The position numbers and the translations under genes are program-made. Positions 24,545 through 32,281 of a DNA stretch of 64,000 nucleotides are shown one piece after another (positions within the stretch are counted from its first letter, which is position 1; each line of letters starts with the position of its first letter). The DNA lies in the NCBI RefSeq assembly GCF_033239625.1, contig NZ_BTCK01000006.1, forward strand, positions 62,001 to 126,000, read 5' to 3'. Below the pieces are notes generated by a model. The model did no database searches, was not told the origin of the DNA, and saw only the letters and a program-made list of their open reading frames with translations. The stretch is from Paenibacillus_T sp033239625 (GTDB lineage: Bacteria > Bacillota > Bacilli > Paenibacillales > Paenibacillaceae).

Positions 24545-25429
24545 TTACTTGTTATTCGAAGGCGCTTGGTAAGAGAAGCTTGGATAGGTACCCATTACCC
24601 GGACCTGGAAGCCGATCGCCTCAATCTCTGCAATAGCCGATTGCAGCAGGATCGATTCCAACGACATGTCGATATCGATCAGGAAGTAATAAGTGCCCAA
24701 CTTCTTCTTCGTCGGCCGCGACTCAATGCGCGACATATTGATCCTCCGCCAAGCCAATGCCGACAACACTTGGTGCAGACCGCCTGGATAGTCCTCTTGG
24801 CTCTGTACGATAATCGTCGTCTTATGCTTGTCCGATGTTTTGCCCTTCAGCGGCTCCGGTCCAACAAGCAGAAAACGCGTGTAGTTGTTGTCGTGATCCG
24901 TTACAGCTTCTTGCAGCACATCAAGCCCGTTGTAGTGCGCAGCTGTTATTTGACCGATCGCCGCCCAGCCAAGTCCAGGATTATCGCGTACGATACGGAT
25001 CGCTTCCGACGTGCTGCCAACATGCTCGAGTTCGGCATGCGGAATATGCTTCTTCAGAAACTGGCGGCACTGCGCCATTGCAACAGGATGACTCATAACC
25101 TTTACAATACGGCTATAGTCAAGCTCGCCATTCGATGTACGGTCGAGCTCCGACAGACGTCCGACAAGATTCTGAATGGATGGATATACCCACTCCGCTT
25201 GAATAGGCAGATCCACATCATCGATCAACATGTCGGTATGCAGACTCACCGACCCATCAATTGTATTCTCGATCGGAATAACACTGTAATCCGCGATGCC
25301 ATCAGCCGTACTAGCGAAAACATCCGCAATGAGACGATGATAATCGAATTCGACCCCATCAATCCCGTCCAGAATATAGCGAGCTGCATCATCCGAGGTC
25401 GAGCCTTTCGTCAATACGGCTACCTTCAT
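24545..25429 (-). CDS. pheA: Prephenate dehydratase
   Basis: PheA converts prephenate to phenylpyruvate in phenylalanine synthesis. The 294-residue protein has the prephenate dehydratase domain (YSVIPIENTIDGSVSLHTDM near residue 50; NNYTRFLLVGPEPL near 185, containing the catalytic Thr-Arg-Phe) and a C-terminal ACT domain (KTTIIVQSQEDYPGGLHQVL near 205, with SRIESRPTKKKLGTYYFLID), the site of phenylalanine feedback. The ATG overlaps the thrB stop by one base, so translation is coupled to a threonine-pathway gene. Confidence 0.96.
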   Translation of the reverse strand: MKVAVLTKGSTSDDAARYILDGIDGVEFDYHRLIADVFASTADGIADYSVIPIENTIDGSVSLHTDMLIDDVDLPIQAEWVYPSIQNLVGRLSELDRTSNGELDYSRIVKVMSHPVAMAQCRQFLKKHIPHAELEHVGSTSEAIRIVRDNPGLGWAAIGQITAAHYNGLDVLQEAVTDHDNNYTRFLLVGPEPLKGKTSDKHKTTIIVQSQEDYPGGLHQVLSALAWRRINMSRIESRPTKKKLGTYYFLIDIDMSLESILLQSAIAEIEAIGFQVRVMGTYPSFSYQAPSNNK

Positions 25430-26406
25430 TATGCACGCACCTCGTTTCGAATCCGATCCATCAGCGGAGTCGTGTCATGCTCTTCAAGTTTCGTCCACAC
25501 TGCGCCGTGCTTATAAGGCGCAAGCCACATCGTCTCCGCTTCAATGCCTTCTGCCGCAAGCGTATCAAGCAGGAACCGTTCCAGCCCTGCCTTGCTGCTC
25601 TCGCTGCTGCCAGCGTCGACGAACGTAATAATCGTCGGGCCTGCACCGCTGAGTGCAGCGCCAAGCGCGCCATGCTCGCAAGCCTGCTCGAGAATGGTGC
25701 TCATGCCTGGAATCAATGGTGCACGGTACGGCTGATGCAGACGATCGCGCATCGCTGTGCGGATCAGATCGAGACGTCCGGCGCTAAGTGCCGCTACAAG
25801 CAGCGAGCTGCGTCCAACGTTAAATACAGCGTCAGACATGCTGAGCGTCTTGGGCAGCGCATGACGCGCTTTCTCCGTCGACAACTGGAACGACGGGATA
25901 ACAACTAGTGTCTCCAAGGCAGGATGCGGCTCTATTCGTACATAGTCTGCCTTGTCGCCATCCCATGCCGAAACGACGATGCCACCAAACATAGAGGCAC
26001 CAACGTTATCAGGATGACCTTCAAGCTTCGTAGCAATCTGGAACAGCTTATCATCGCTAAGCGGCGAGCCGATAAGCGCATTTGCGGCTACCAGCGCGCC
26101 GATAATTGCCGATGCACTGCTGCCAAGACCACGCGTGAGCGGAATGTCGCAATACAGCGAGATCGACAATTCGGGTACGGAGACGCCAGCCTCTTCGAAC
26201 ACAAGCTGTGCTACTTTATAAATCAGGTTAGATTTATCGCCAGGGATATCCTGCATCCCTTTACCATACGCCGTAATGGTCGTTTCGCTTGCAGCCTGCA
26301 TCTCAATCCATTCAAACAATGATAGCGCCATCCCTAGTGTATCAAAGCCCGGTCCTAGATTAGCCGTGCTTGCCGGAACTTTAACGAGAATCCGTGATCC
26401 GTACAT
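25429..26406 (-). CDS. thrB: Homoserine kinase
   Basis: ThrB phosphorylates homoserine, the penultimate step of threonine synthesis. The 325-residue GHMP kinase has the N-terminal motif KVPASTANLGPGFDTLGMAL near residue 8, the ATP-binding loop PLTRGLGSSASAIIGA near 90, and the C-terminal GALGAALSGAGPTIITF near 245. Length is normal. It follows hom after 97 bases that contain a terminator-like hairpin, so hom may be expressed more than thrB. thrC is not in this window. Confidence 0.96.
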   Translation of the reverse strand: MYGSRILVKVPASTANLGPGFDTLGMALSLFEWIEMQAASETTITAYGKGMQDIPGDKSNLIYKVAQLVFEEAGVSVPELSISLYCDIPLTRGLGSSASAIIGALVAANALIGSPLSDDKLFQIATKLEGHPDNVGASMFGGIVVSAWDGDKADYVRIEPHPALETLVVIPSFQLSTEKARHALPKTLSMSDAVFNVGRSSLLVAALSAGRLDLIRTAMRDRLHQPYRAPLIPGMSTILEQACEHGALGAALSGAGPTIITFVDAGSSESSKAGLERFLLDTLAAEGIEAETMWLAPYKHGAVWTKLEEHDTTPLMDRIRNEVRA

Positions 26407-26445
26407 GTTTCCCCTCTTTTCAGCCTGTCTAACAGCATTGGATTA

Positions 26446-26486
26446 AATAAAAAACCGGCACGCCGCCAATTGGCAACGCCCGGTTG
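26446..26486 (-). terminator. Terminator between hom and thrB
   Basis: A long hairpin (AACCGG...CCGGTT outer arms with an inner TTGCCAATTGGCGG core) is followed on the minus strand by TTTTTTATTT. It stands inside the hom-thrB run and probably lowers read-through. Confidence 0.8.
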
Positions 26487-26503
26487 TAAAATTCGCCTGC
26501 GTT

Positions 26504-27790
26504 CTAGCCTTCGACGCGGTAAACGCTCTTCACTTGCCGAATCACATCGAGCGATTGGAAGGCGCCCAGCACTTTATTCATTGAAGCTTTATTCGCATCA
26601 TGAGTAATGACAATAATTTCAGCTTCCGGGTTATGCGGATTCGGCTGTTGAAGCACCGATTGCAAGCTTACTTCATGCTCTGCGAACACTTGTGTAATTC
26701 GCGCCAATACACCGGCACGATCTTCGACATGAAGCAGCAGGAAATATTTGGACGAGATCTGCTCGTCAGTCTTGAGCTTCTTCTCCTTGTACGCCATAAC
26801 GCCTTGCTTACCGTTCACGCCAAGCTTCAAGTTCTTCACGACAGCGACCAAGTCCGCTACGACAGATGTTGCTGTCGGCAGTTCGCCTGCGCCTGCGCCA
26901 TAGAACATCGTTTCGCCTACAGCTTCACCGTATACATAAACTGCGTTGAATACGCCATTAACCGATGCGATCGGGTGACTGAGCTTGACCATTGTCGGCT
27001 GCACGCTGACGCTAATATAGTCGTCCTGGCGCTCAGCGATGCCGAGCAGCTTCAACTCATAGCCAAGACGTTTCGCGTATGCGATATCCTCTTGGCTGAC
27101 GGATGAGATCCCTTTCACGCTGACATCTTCAAGGGCTACGTTAGCGCGGAAGCCAAGCGTCGACAAAATCGTCATTTTGCGAGCCGCATCCAGGCCTTCT
27201 ACGTCGGAAGTCGGGTCCGATTCTGCATAACCGAGCTGCTGCGCTTCTTTCAGCACATCATCATAGGATGCGCCTTCCTTGCTCATCTTCGTCAAAATAT
27301 AGTTCGTCGTGCCGTTAACGATACCCATAATCTTCGTGATCCGGTCCGAAGAGAAACCTTCGATCAGCGTACGAATAATCGGAATGCCGCCGGCAACGCT
27401 CGCTTCGTACAGAACGTCGCATTGGTTTTCGCGAGCCGCTGCAATAATTTCTGGCCCGTGCAACGCCATCAAATCTTTGTTGGCCGTTACAACATGCTTC
27501 CCGCGCGACAGCGCTTCGAGAATGTATTGCTTCGTATCCGCAATGCCGCCCATTACTTCAACAACGACATCGATCTCAGGATCACGGATAATGTCCCATG
27601 GATCTTCTGTCATTTTATTTGCATCGATATGCAGCGCACGCTGTTTCGATTTATTTTGCACAAGTACTTTCTCAATTACAATCGACGAACCTACTTGACT
27701 CTTCAAATCTTCCTGGTGACCCTCTACGATACGTACAACGCCTGTTCCAACCGTCCCGAGTCCAAGCAAACCTACTTTTACTGGTTTCAT
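26504..27790 (-). CDS. hom: Homoserine dehydrogenase
   Basis: Hom reduces aspartate semialdehyde to homoserine, the branch point to threonine and methionine. The 428-residue protein has the NAD(P)-binding motif GLLGLGTVGTGVV at residues 8-20, the catalytic region (YAESDPTSDVEGLDAARKM near 205) and a C-terminal ACT domain (YFLLLHVEDRAGVLARITQV near 350) that usually senses threonine. GGAGGTAAC gives a strong ribosome site. It sits between pheB and thrB. Confidence 0.97.
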   Translation of the reverse strand: MKPVKVGLLGLGTVGTGVVRIVEGHQEDLKSQVGSSIVIEKVLVQNKSKQRALHIDANKMTEDPWDIIRDPEIDVVVEVMGGIADTKQYILEALSRGKHVVTANKDLMALHGPEIIAAARENQCDVLYEASVAGGIPIIRTLIEGFSSDRITKIMGIVNGTTNYILTKMSKEGASYDDVLKEAQQLGYAESDPTSDVEGLDAARKMTILSTLGFRANVALEDVSVKGISSVSQEDIAYAKRLGYELKLLGIAERQDDYISVSVQPTMVKLSHPIASVNGVFNAVYVYGEAVGETMFYGAGAGELPTATSVVADLVAVVKNLKLGVNGKQGVMAYKEKKLKTDEQISSKYFLLLHVEDRAGVLARITQVFAEHEVSLQSVLQQPNPHNPEAEIIVITHDANKASMNKVLGAFQSLDVIRQVKSVYRVEG

Positions 27791-27957
27791 GCGTTACCTC
27801 CATCAACCGTTGAATTTCCTCATAAAAATTTATAAAAGTTCTCGAATATACGAAAAAAAACAAATTCTTATTGGGGATAACCCCTACCTCATGCTAACGA
27901 AGCTGCTCTGATCTTCAAAAGATCGCTCATCTTCGGAAGACGTCGGTAAAGTTTCCC

Positions 27958-28395
27958 TCACCCTTGCCCGATGACCGAGGCTTTGCGGACGCCATCCAGC
28001 CGGCGAATCCTCTCGAGCATCTCTGTCAATTCTTCTGTCATATAAGAAGTATCGACGGATATGACGACATTGGCAAGCCCTTGCAGCGGAATGCTCTGAT
28101 TGATCGTCAGCACATTGCCTTCGATTCCCGCCACGAGACTAAGCACCTTGGACAAAATGCCGGAGCGGTGCTCCAATTCCATTGAAATCGTCACAATTCG
28201 CTCTCGATCCAGCTCACTCAGCGGATATACGCCATCCTTATATTTGTAGAATGCGCTTCGGCTAAGCCCTACTCGTTCCACAGCTTCGTGAACGGTAGCC
28301 GCTTCGCCCCGCTTCAGCATGTCCTTCACTTGAATGGTCTTGATGATCGCTTCCGGTAATAAGTCCTCCCGGACGACATAATAACGCTCTGTCAT
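27958..28395 (-). CDS. pheB: HTH-ACT domain protein PheB
   Basis: The 145-residue protein has a helix-turn-helix-like segment (VHEAVERVGLSRSAFYKYKD near residues 36-55) followed by an ACT domain (VTISMELEHRSGILSKVLSL near 70). It matches the PheB/UPF0735 family, encoded next to pheA and obg in B. subtilis. The role is probably amino-acid-responsive regulation; an enzymatic function has not been shown and none is suggested by the sequence. It heads the run pheB-hom-thrB-pheA here, with 167 bases before hom. Confidence 0.88.
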   Translation of the reverse strand: MTERYYVVREDLLPEAIIKTIQVKDMLKRGEAATVHEAVERVGLSRSAFYKYKDGVYPLSELDRERIVTISMELEHRSGILSKVLSLVAGIEGNVLTINQSIPLQGLANVVISVDTSYMTEELTEMLERIRRLDGVRKASVIGQG

Positions 28396-28473
28396 TCATC
28401 GTCCTCCTGACGAAGACTAATGTACACCTATAGCGGACATTATACGTGAATTTGGAGGTAACGGCAATAGGCA

Positions 28474-28575
28474 ATTAGGGACGCTGCCCCTAATGACCCC
28501 GATTTTATATTTAATAATAAGCAACTTAACTGAAGATTTTCTACCCACCCAAACCCTCCCTGCAAGGGAGGGCCC
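28474..28575 (+). repeat. Two-hairpin intergenic repeat, copy 2
   Basis: The hairpin ATTAGGG/CCCTAAT is followed by TGACCCCGA, about 40 AT-rich bases, CTACCCACCCAAA, and a perfect stem CCCTCCCT/AGGGAGGG (28554-28572, loop GCA). The order and the TGACCCCGA and CTACCCACC words match copy 1 at 6036-6143. It lies about 80 bases upstream of pheB. Confidence 0.65.
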
Positions 28576-28831
28576 CAAAGGTCGTAAGCGTATGCTCCCG
28601 ATGTGGTTTCCTTGCGGAAACCTTTACCTCTGGACTCCTCACAAGGACGCTTCTTGATCATGCTGAACGTATGCCCGCACTTGCCGCTGAAGCGGCAAAG
28701 CTTTTGTTGGAATGAATCTAGATACGTTATATCGTTCGCACAACTTGTTCGTACGTCCCCAACTGTCACCGCCCATTGAAGGTGCATTCGATTGAATGCA
28801 GTTGGTTGTTGGTGCGTAAAGTTACAATCCA

Positions 28832-28863
28832 CAAAAATAAAAAAGACGGGTTGCCCCGTCTTT
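28832..28863 (-). terminator. Terminator after obg
   Basis: Arms AGACGGGG/CCCGTCT around CAA are followed on the minus strand by TTTTTATTTTT. Confidence 0.9.
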
Positions 28864-28872
28864 GGTCTTTGG

Positions 28873-30192
28873 TTAGAAAATATAATCGGTGCCTTCGAAG
28901 AACTCGAATTGGTAGTGGCCGATGCGGCAAATATCGCCGTCTTTCGCGCCGATCTTACGCAATTCTTTATCAACGCCGAGATTACGCAGAATGCGCGCGA
29001 AACGCATAACTGCATCGTACGAGTTCAAATTCGTACGTCTCATCAGACGCTCGATGCCTTCGCTCTCGACGACGAAAATTTCGTCCTCGCGGAATACGCG
29101 GAACTTAATTTGATCGCGCTCCTCGAACTTGTACACCTTACGTTCGGCAAGCTCGCTCACTTCTTCGATCAGCGGCTGCTCCGGCACCGTCTCCAGCACA
29201 TCCGCTGCACGGTACAACAGCTCTTGAACGCCTTGGCGCGTCAGCGAAGACATCGGCATAATTTCATACTTATCGCCGCCTTCGACCTCCGCCAGCTGCT
29301 CCTTGAACAACTCGAGCTGCTCATCCGCTCCCGGCATGTCCATTTTGTTCGCAGCAATAATCTGCGGACGATCGCTCAGCTTCTCATTGTATTGACGAAG
29401 CTCCGCGTTGATCTTCATCCAATCATCGAATGGATCGCGGCCTTCCGTTGCGGCCATGTCAATGACGTGAATGATGATCCGCGTCCGCTCGACGTGACGC
29501 AGAAACTCGTGGCCTAAGCCAACGCCTTCGCTTGCGCCTTCGATCAGACCCGGCAAATCGGCCATCACGAAGTTACGCCCGTCGCCAACGTCAACGACAC
29601 CTAGATTCGGTGTAATCGTCGTAAAATGGTACGCGCCAATCTTCGGCTTCGCGCCCGATACGACCGACAGCAGCGTCGACTTGCCGACGCTAGGGAAGCC
29701 GACGAGTCCTACGTCCGCCATGACCTTCAGCTCAAGCACAACCCAGCGCTCTTCGCCTTCTTCGCCATTCTCCGAAATGTCCGGCGCCGGATTGTTCGCT
29801 GTCGCGAAACGCATGTTGCCGCGTCCGCCGCGTCCGCCGCGCGCGATAACGACCTCTTGCCCCTGCCGAGTCATATCCGCAATAATTTCCTGCGTATCAT
29901 CATCGACAACAACCGTTCCTGGCGGGACACGAACGATCATATCTTCCGCGTTAGCGCCATGCATACCTTTGACTTTGCCCCGATCGCCAGGCTTCGCTTT
30001 GAAGTGCTTCTGATAACGGAAGTCAACGAGCGTCCGAAGACCCTCATCCACGCGGAAAATAACGTTGCCGCCGCGTCCTCCGTCACCGCCTGCCGGTCCC
30101 CCGTTCGGAACGTACAGCTCGCGACGGTACGATACGATCCCGTTACCGCCGTCGCCGCCTTTAACAAATATCTTCGTTTTATCTACAAACAT
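28873..30192 (-). CDS. obg: GTPase Obg
   Basis: Obg is an essential ribosome-associated GTPase with roles in 50S assembly, stress and entry into sporulation. The 439-residue protein has the glycine-rich Obg fold (VKGGDGGNGIVSYRRE from residue 10), the G domain with GFPSVGKSTLLS near 165, DLPGLIEGASEGVGLGHEFL near 212 and NKMDMP near 283, and a C-terminal OCT domain (FRVFREDEIFVVESEGIERL near 360). Length fits the Bacillus type. spo0B is immediately upstream, as in B. subtilis. Confidence 0.98.
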   Translation of the reverse strand: MFVDKTKIFVKGGDGGNGIVSYRRELYVPNGGPAGGDGGRGGNVIFRVDEGLRTLVDFRYQKHFKAKPGDRGKVKGMHGANAEDMIVRVPPGTVVVDDDTQEIIADMTRQGQEVVIARGGRGGRGNMRFATANNPAPDISENGEEGEERWVVLELKVMADVGLVGFPSVGKSTLLSVVSGAKPKIGAYHFTTITPNLGVVDVGDGRNFVMADLPGLIEGASEGVGLGHEFLRHVERTRIIIHVIDMAATEGRDPFDDWMKINAELRQYNEKLSDRPQIIAANKMDMPGADEQLELFKEQLAEVEGGDKYEIMPMSSLTRQGVQELLYRAADVLETVPEQPLIEEVSELAERKVYKFEERDQIKFRVFREDEIFVVESEGIERLMRRTNLNSYDAVMRFARILRNLGVDKELRKIGAKDGDICRIGHYQFEFFEGTDYIF

Positions 30193-30209
30193 GTTGCTCT
30201 GGCCTCCGA

Positions 30210-30947
30210 TCAGCCGCGCAGTTCAGCCTTTACAAGCAGCTCGCTAGGAGACTGCTCCGAACCGATTGGCTGCAGCGGCGAGTTTTTCAGCCGCTGTTTT
30301 ATTTTGTGCATCGAACCATCGATGTCATTCCATTCTCCATCATAGCACAAGGCGATGTGCAGCGCCTTGTCGTCCCGCGACATCCGCAATGTAAGCTGAG
30401 CAGGTTCGCCGATGCTTGGCTTCACGCCGCTTCGATAAATATTCATAAGATCGATAATTGCGACTGCGACAGTCTCTTTATCGATCGGAATTTCCTCGAT
30501 GTCCAGCTCGCCGTCGATGTCCACTATTAGCTGCAGCGAACTCGTCATCGTACGGAACGACTGCAGATACATGACAAGTGCAGGTACGCCCAGCTTTGCA
30601 ATTCGGCTCTCTGCCGCCATACGATCTCGAATCCGTTCCACGTACTGAACAGCTCGCTCTTGCTTGTTCATCCGGATGTAGCCGTACAGCACCTGCAGAT
30701 CATTCATCCAATCATGGCGATGATGGTTCAGCGTACGAATCGACGCGCTCTGTATAGCACGTTCAATCGTTCTCTGCCGCTTCCGATATTCGCTCTGTTC
30801 GAGTCGAATCCATACAACGAGCACCATCACGGACCACGCGACGAAAGTTAATATCGGCCACCATGCCTCGTCCCATATGAACAGACAAGCAATAGGGAGC
30901 AGCAGCGAAGCCGACAAGTAAAGTTTTGCCGAACCGATCCGATTCAT
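30210..30947 (-). CDS. spo0B: Spo0B-like sporulation phosphotransferase, membrane-anchored
   Basis: Spo0B passes phosphate from Spo0F to Spo0A in the sporulation phosphorelay. The 245-residue protein has the phosphoacceptor helix LNHHRHDWMNDLQVLYGYIR (the His of RHDWMN, near residue 80) as in Spo0B, and a degenerate kinase-like C-terminal half without clear ATP-binding N and G boxes. Unlike soluble B. subtilis Spo0B (192 residues), two hydrophobic segments (YLSASLLLPIACLFIW and WWPILTFVAWSVMVLVVWI, residues 10-50) predict a membrane anchor. ATG 30947 has AGGTGGG upstream; residues beyond it look non-coding. It is followed by obg with 17 bases between. Confidence 0.85.
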   Translation of the reverse strand: MNRIGSAKLYLSASLLLPIACLFIWDEAWWPILTFVAWSVMVLVVWIRLEQSEYRKRQRTIERAIQSASIRTLNHHRHDWMNDLQVLYGYIRMNKQERAVQYVERIRDRMAAESRIAKLGVPALVMYLQSFRTMTSSLQLIVDIDGELDIEEIPIDKETVAVAIIDLMNIYRSGVKPSIGEPAQLTLRMSRDDKALHIALCYDGEWNDIDGSMHKIKQRLKNSPLQPIGSEQSPSELLVKAELRG

Positions 30948-31076
30948 TCGCGATAAACCCACCTTTATATGTAGAGCGGTATATGCATTATAGTACGGAT
31001 GATTGTCGGTGCTACAAACCGTACTCCCTGAACTCGAACTTGAAGCTGAAACAAATAGAATCTTACCATTAAATCT

Positions 31077-31107
31077 GAAAAACCCGGCCTGTGACTTCAG
31101 GCCGGGC
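31077..31107 (-). terminator. Terminator after rpmA
   Basis: Arms CCCGGCCTG/CAGGCCGGG are followed on the minus strand by TTTTT, separating ribosomal protein expression from spo0B-obg. Confidence 0.88.
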
Positions 31108-31123
31108 ACTTGTTGAAACGATA

Positions 31124-31435
31124 TTATTCGACTGCTGCAGCAACAGCAGCTGCTTCAGCAACAGGGTATACGCTGACTTTCTTACGGTCGCGGCCCCAAC
31201 GTTCGAATTTAACGACGCCTTCGACCAATGCGAACAGCGTGTCGTCTTTACCGATACCTACGTTGTTACCTGGGTGAATTTTCGTTCCGCGTTGACGGAA
31301 GAGAATGCTGCCCGCAGTAACCTGTTGGCCGTCTGCACGTTTAGCGCCCAGACGTTTCGATTGGCTGTCACGTCCGTTCTTCGTCGAGCCTACGCCCTTC
31401 TTGGAAGCGAACAACTGAAGATCCAATTTCAACAT
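31124..31435 (-). CDS. rpmA: 50S ribosomal protein L27
   Basis: L27 lies near the peptidyl transferase centre of the 50S subunit. The 103-residue precursor begins MLKLDLQLFASKKGVGSTK. The first nine residues are the Firmicute-specific extension removed after LQLF by the Prp protease, exposing the mature N-terminus ASKKG. The rest is typical L27 (GSILFRQRGTKIHPGNNVGI). A GGAGGGAAACC ribosome site lies upstream. The last residues (AEAAAVAAAVE) form an Ala-rich tail. The prp gene is directly upstream. Confidence 0.97.
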   Translation of the reverse strand: MLKLDLQLFASKKGVGSTKNGRDSQSKRLGAKRADGQQVTAGSILFRQRGTKIHPGNNVGIGKDDTLFALVEGVVKFERWGRDRKKVSVYPVAEAAAVAAAVE

Positions 31436-31450
31436 GGTGGTTTCCCTCCT

Positions 31451-31789
31451 TTATTGTACGAATTGCTCTTGAATGGCAACATACTTCCCGTACGATTGCC
31501 GTATCGAATCGATCATGACCGCCATACCTTCAAGCAACAGCTGCACCCGTTCATCGACGGTCGAATCATCCTGAGTCGGAATAGCCGAGCTCACGAAACC
31601 GTCTCGCATCGACGCCGGCAGCGTTACGCCAGCAACTGCCTCTATCGCATTGACCGTCCCAACGGTAACAGCAGAAACGCCCGCACAGACAATGTCTTTA
31701 CCGCGCTTCTTGTAATCCGCATGTCCGGAAACTTCGAACGATACGATACGGCGGTCAGCGGCGTTCCGTACGATTGTGACCGTAATCAT
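31451..31789 (-). CDS. prp: Ribosomal-processing cysteine protease Prp
   Basis: Prp cleaves the N-terminal extension of ribosomal protein L27, an essential step in Firmicutes with such extensions. The 112-residue protein has the catalytic pair His23 (SGHADYKKRG) and Cys35 (DIVCAGVSAV), with TVGTVNAIEAVAGV following. It lies between rplU and rpmA with 12- and 15-base gaps, the invariant arrangement, and its substrate is the next gene. The product was formerly annotated as YsxB, unknown function. Confidence 0.95.
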   Translation of the reverse strand: MITVTIVRNAADRRIVSFEVSGHADYKKRGKDIVCAGVSAVTVGTVNAIEAVAGVTLPASMRDGFVSSAIPTQDDSTVDERVQLLLEGMAVMIDSIRQSYGKYVAIQEQFVQ

Positions 31790-31801
31790 CGATCAAACCG
31801 A

Positions 31802-32113
31802 TTACGCTTGGATTTTTTCAATCGTCACTTTCGTGTACGGTTGACGGTGGCCTTGTTTACGACGGTAGTTTTTCTTCGCTTTGTATTTGTAAACGATGAT
31901 TTTTTTACCGCGGCCTTGCTTCTCGACTTTAGCAGAAACCGATGCTCCGGCTACAACCGGCGTTCCTGCAACGAGTGCGTCGCCTTTGGAAACGGCAAGA
32001 ACGCGATCGAAAGTGATGCTTTCGCCTGCGCCAGCCTCGAGTTTCTCGATGAAAAGAACATCGCCCTCTTGAACTTTGTATTGCTTGCCGCCCGTTTCAA
32101 TAATTGCGTACAT
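31802..32113 (-). CDS. rplU: 50S ribosomal protein L21
   Basis: L21 is a 23S-binding protein of the large subunit. The 103-residue protein begins MYAIIETGGKQYKVQEGDVL and ends with the basic segment YKAKKNYRRKQGHRQPYTKV, both invariant features. A strong GGAGGTG ribosome site lies upstream, inside a structured leader. It is the first gene of rplU-prp-rpmA. Confidence 0.98.
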   Translation of the reverse strand: MYAIIETGGKQYKVQEGDVLFIEKLEAGAGESITFDRVLAVSKGDALVAGTPVVAGASVSAKVEKQGRGKKIIVYKYKAKKNYRRKQGHRQPYTKVTIEKIQA

Positions 32114-32246
32114 GGATGGTGCACCTCCTTATTAGTGAAGACTCGCCTGATAGCAGGTGACATGCGCAGGTGCGCCTGCACTTAATGAACCTGATTAGAG
32201 CGGTACCTGTGCTTATTCGCCATTGGTATAGCGAATGCACCCGATT
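32114..32246 (-). promoter_or_regulatory. Putative L21 leader
   Basis: Between the promoter and rplU lies a 130-base leader with several stems (for example CAGGCGCACCTG, a perfect palindrome near 32166-32180, and CACCTGC/GCAGGTG pairings). Its place and size match the L21 leader RNA known in Firmicutes, thought to mediate autoregulation by L21. I assign it from position and structure, not from a covariance model. Confidence 0.55.
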
Positions 32247-32275
32247 ATTGTATCATGCCTAGTACAATTGTTCAA
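32247..32275 (-). promoter_or_regulatory. Sigma-A promoter of rplU-prp-rpmA
   Basis: Minus-strand TTGAAC (32275-32270) and TACAAT (32252-32247) are separated by 17 bases, near consensus. Confidence 0.85.
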
Positions 32276-32281
32276 CCATGA

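Larger units (their letters stand above)
28396..28872. other. Intergenic region between obg and pheB
   Basis: No gene recognised. It holds the obg terminator (28832-28863), two GC-rich hairpins (GGTTTCC/GGAAACC near 28610-28628 and TTGCCGCT/AGCGGCAA near 28681-28698), and copy 2 of the two-hairpin repeat (28474-28575). Confidence 0.6.

Noticed and set aside
28440..29015. A 191-codon minus-strand frame over the obg end and the intergenic repeat
   Set aside because: It overlaps the end of obg and its terminator, has no start signal, and its residues come from the hairpin repeat.
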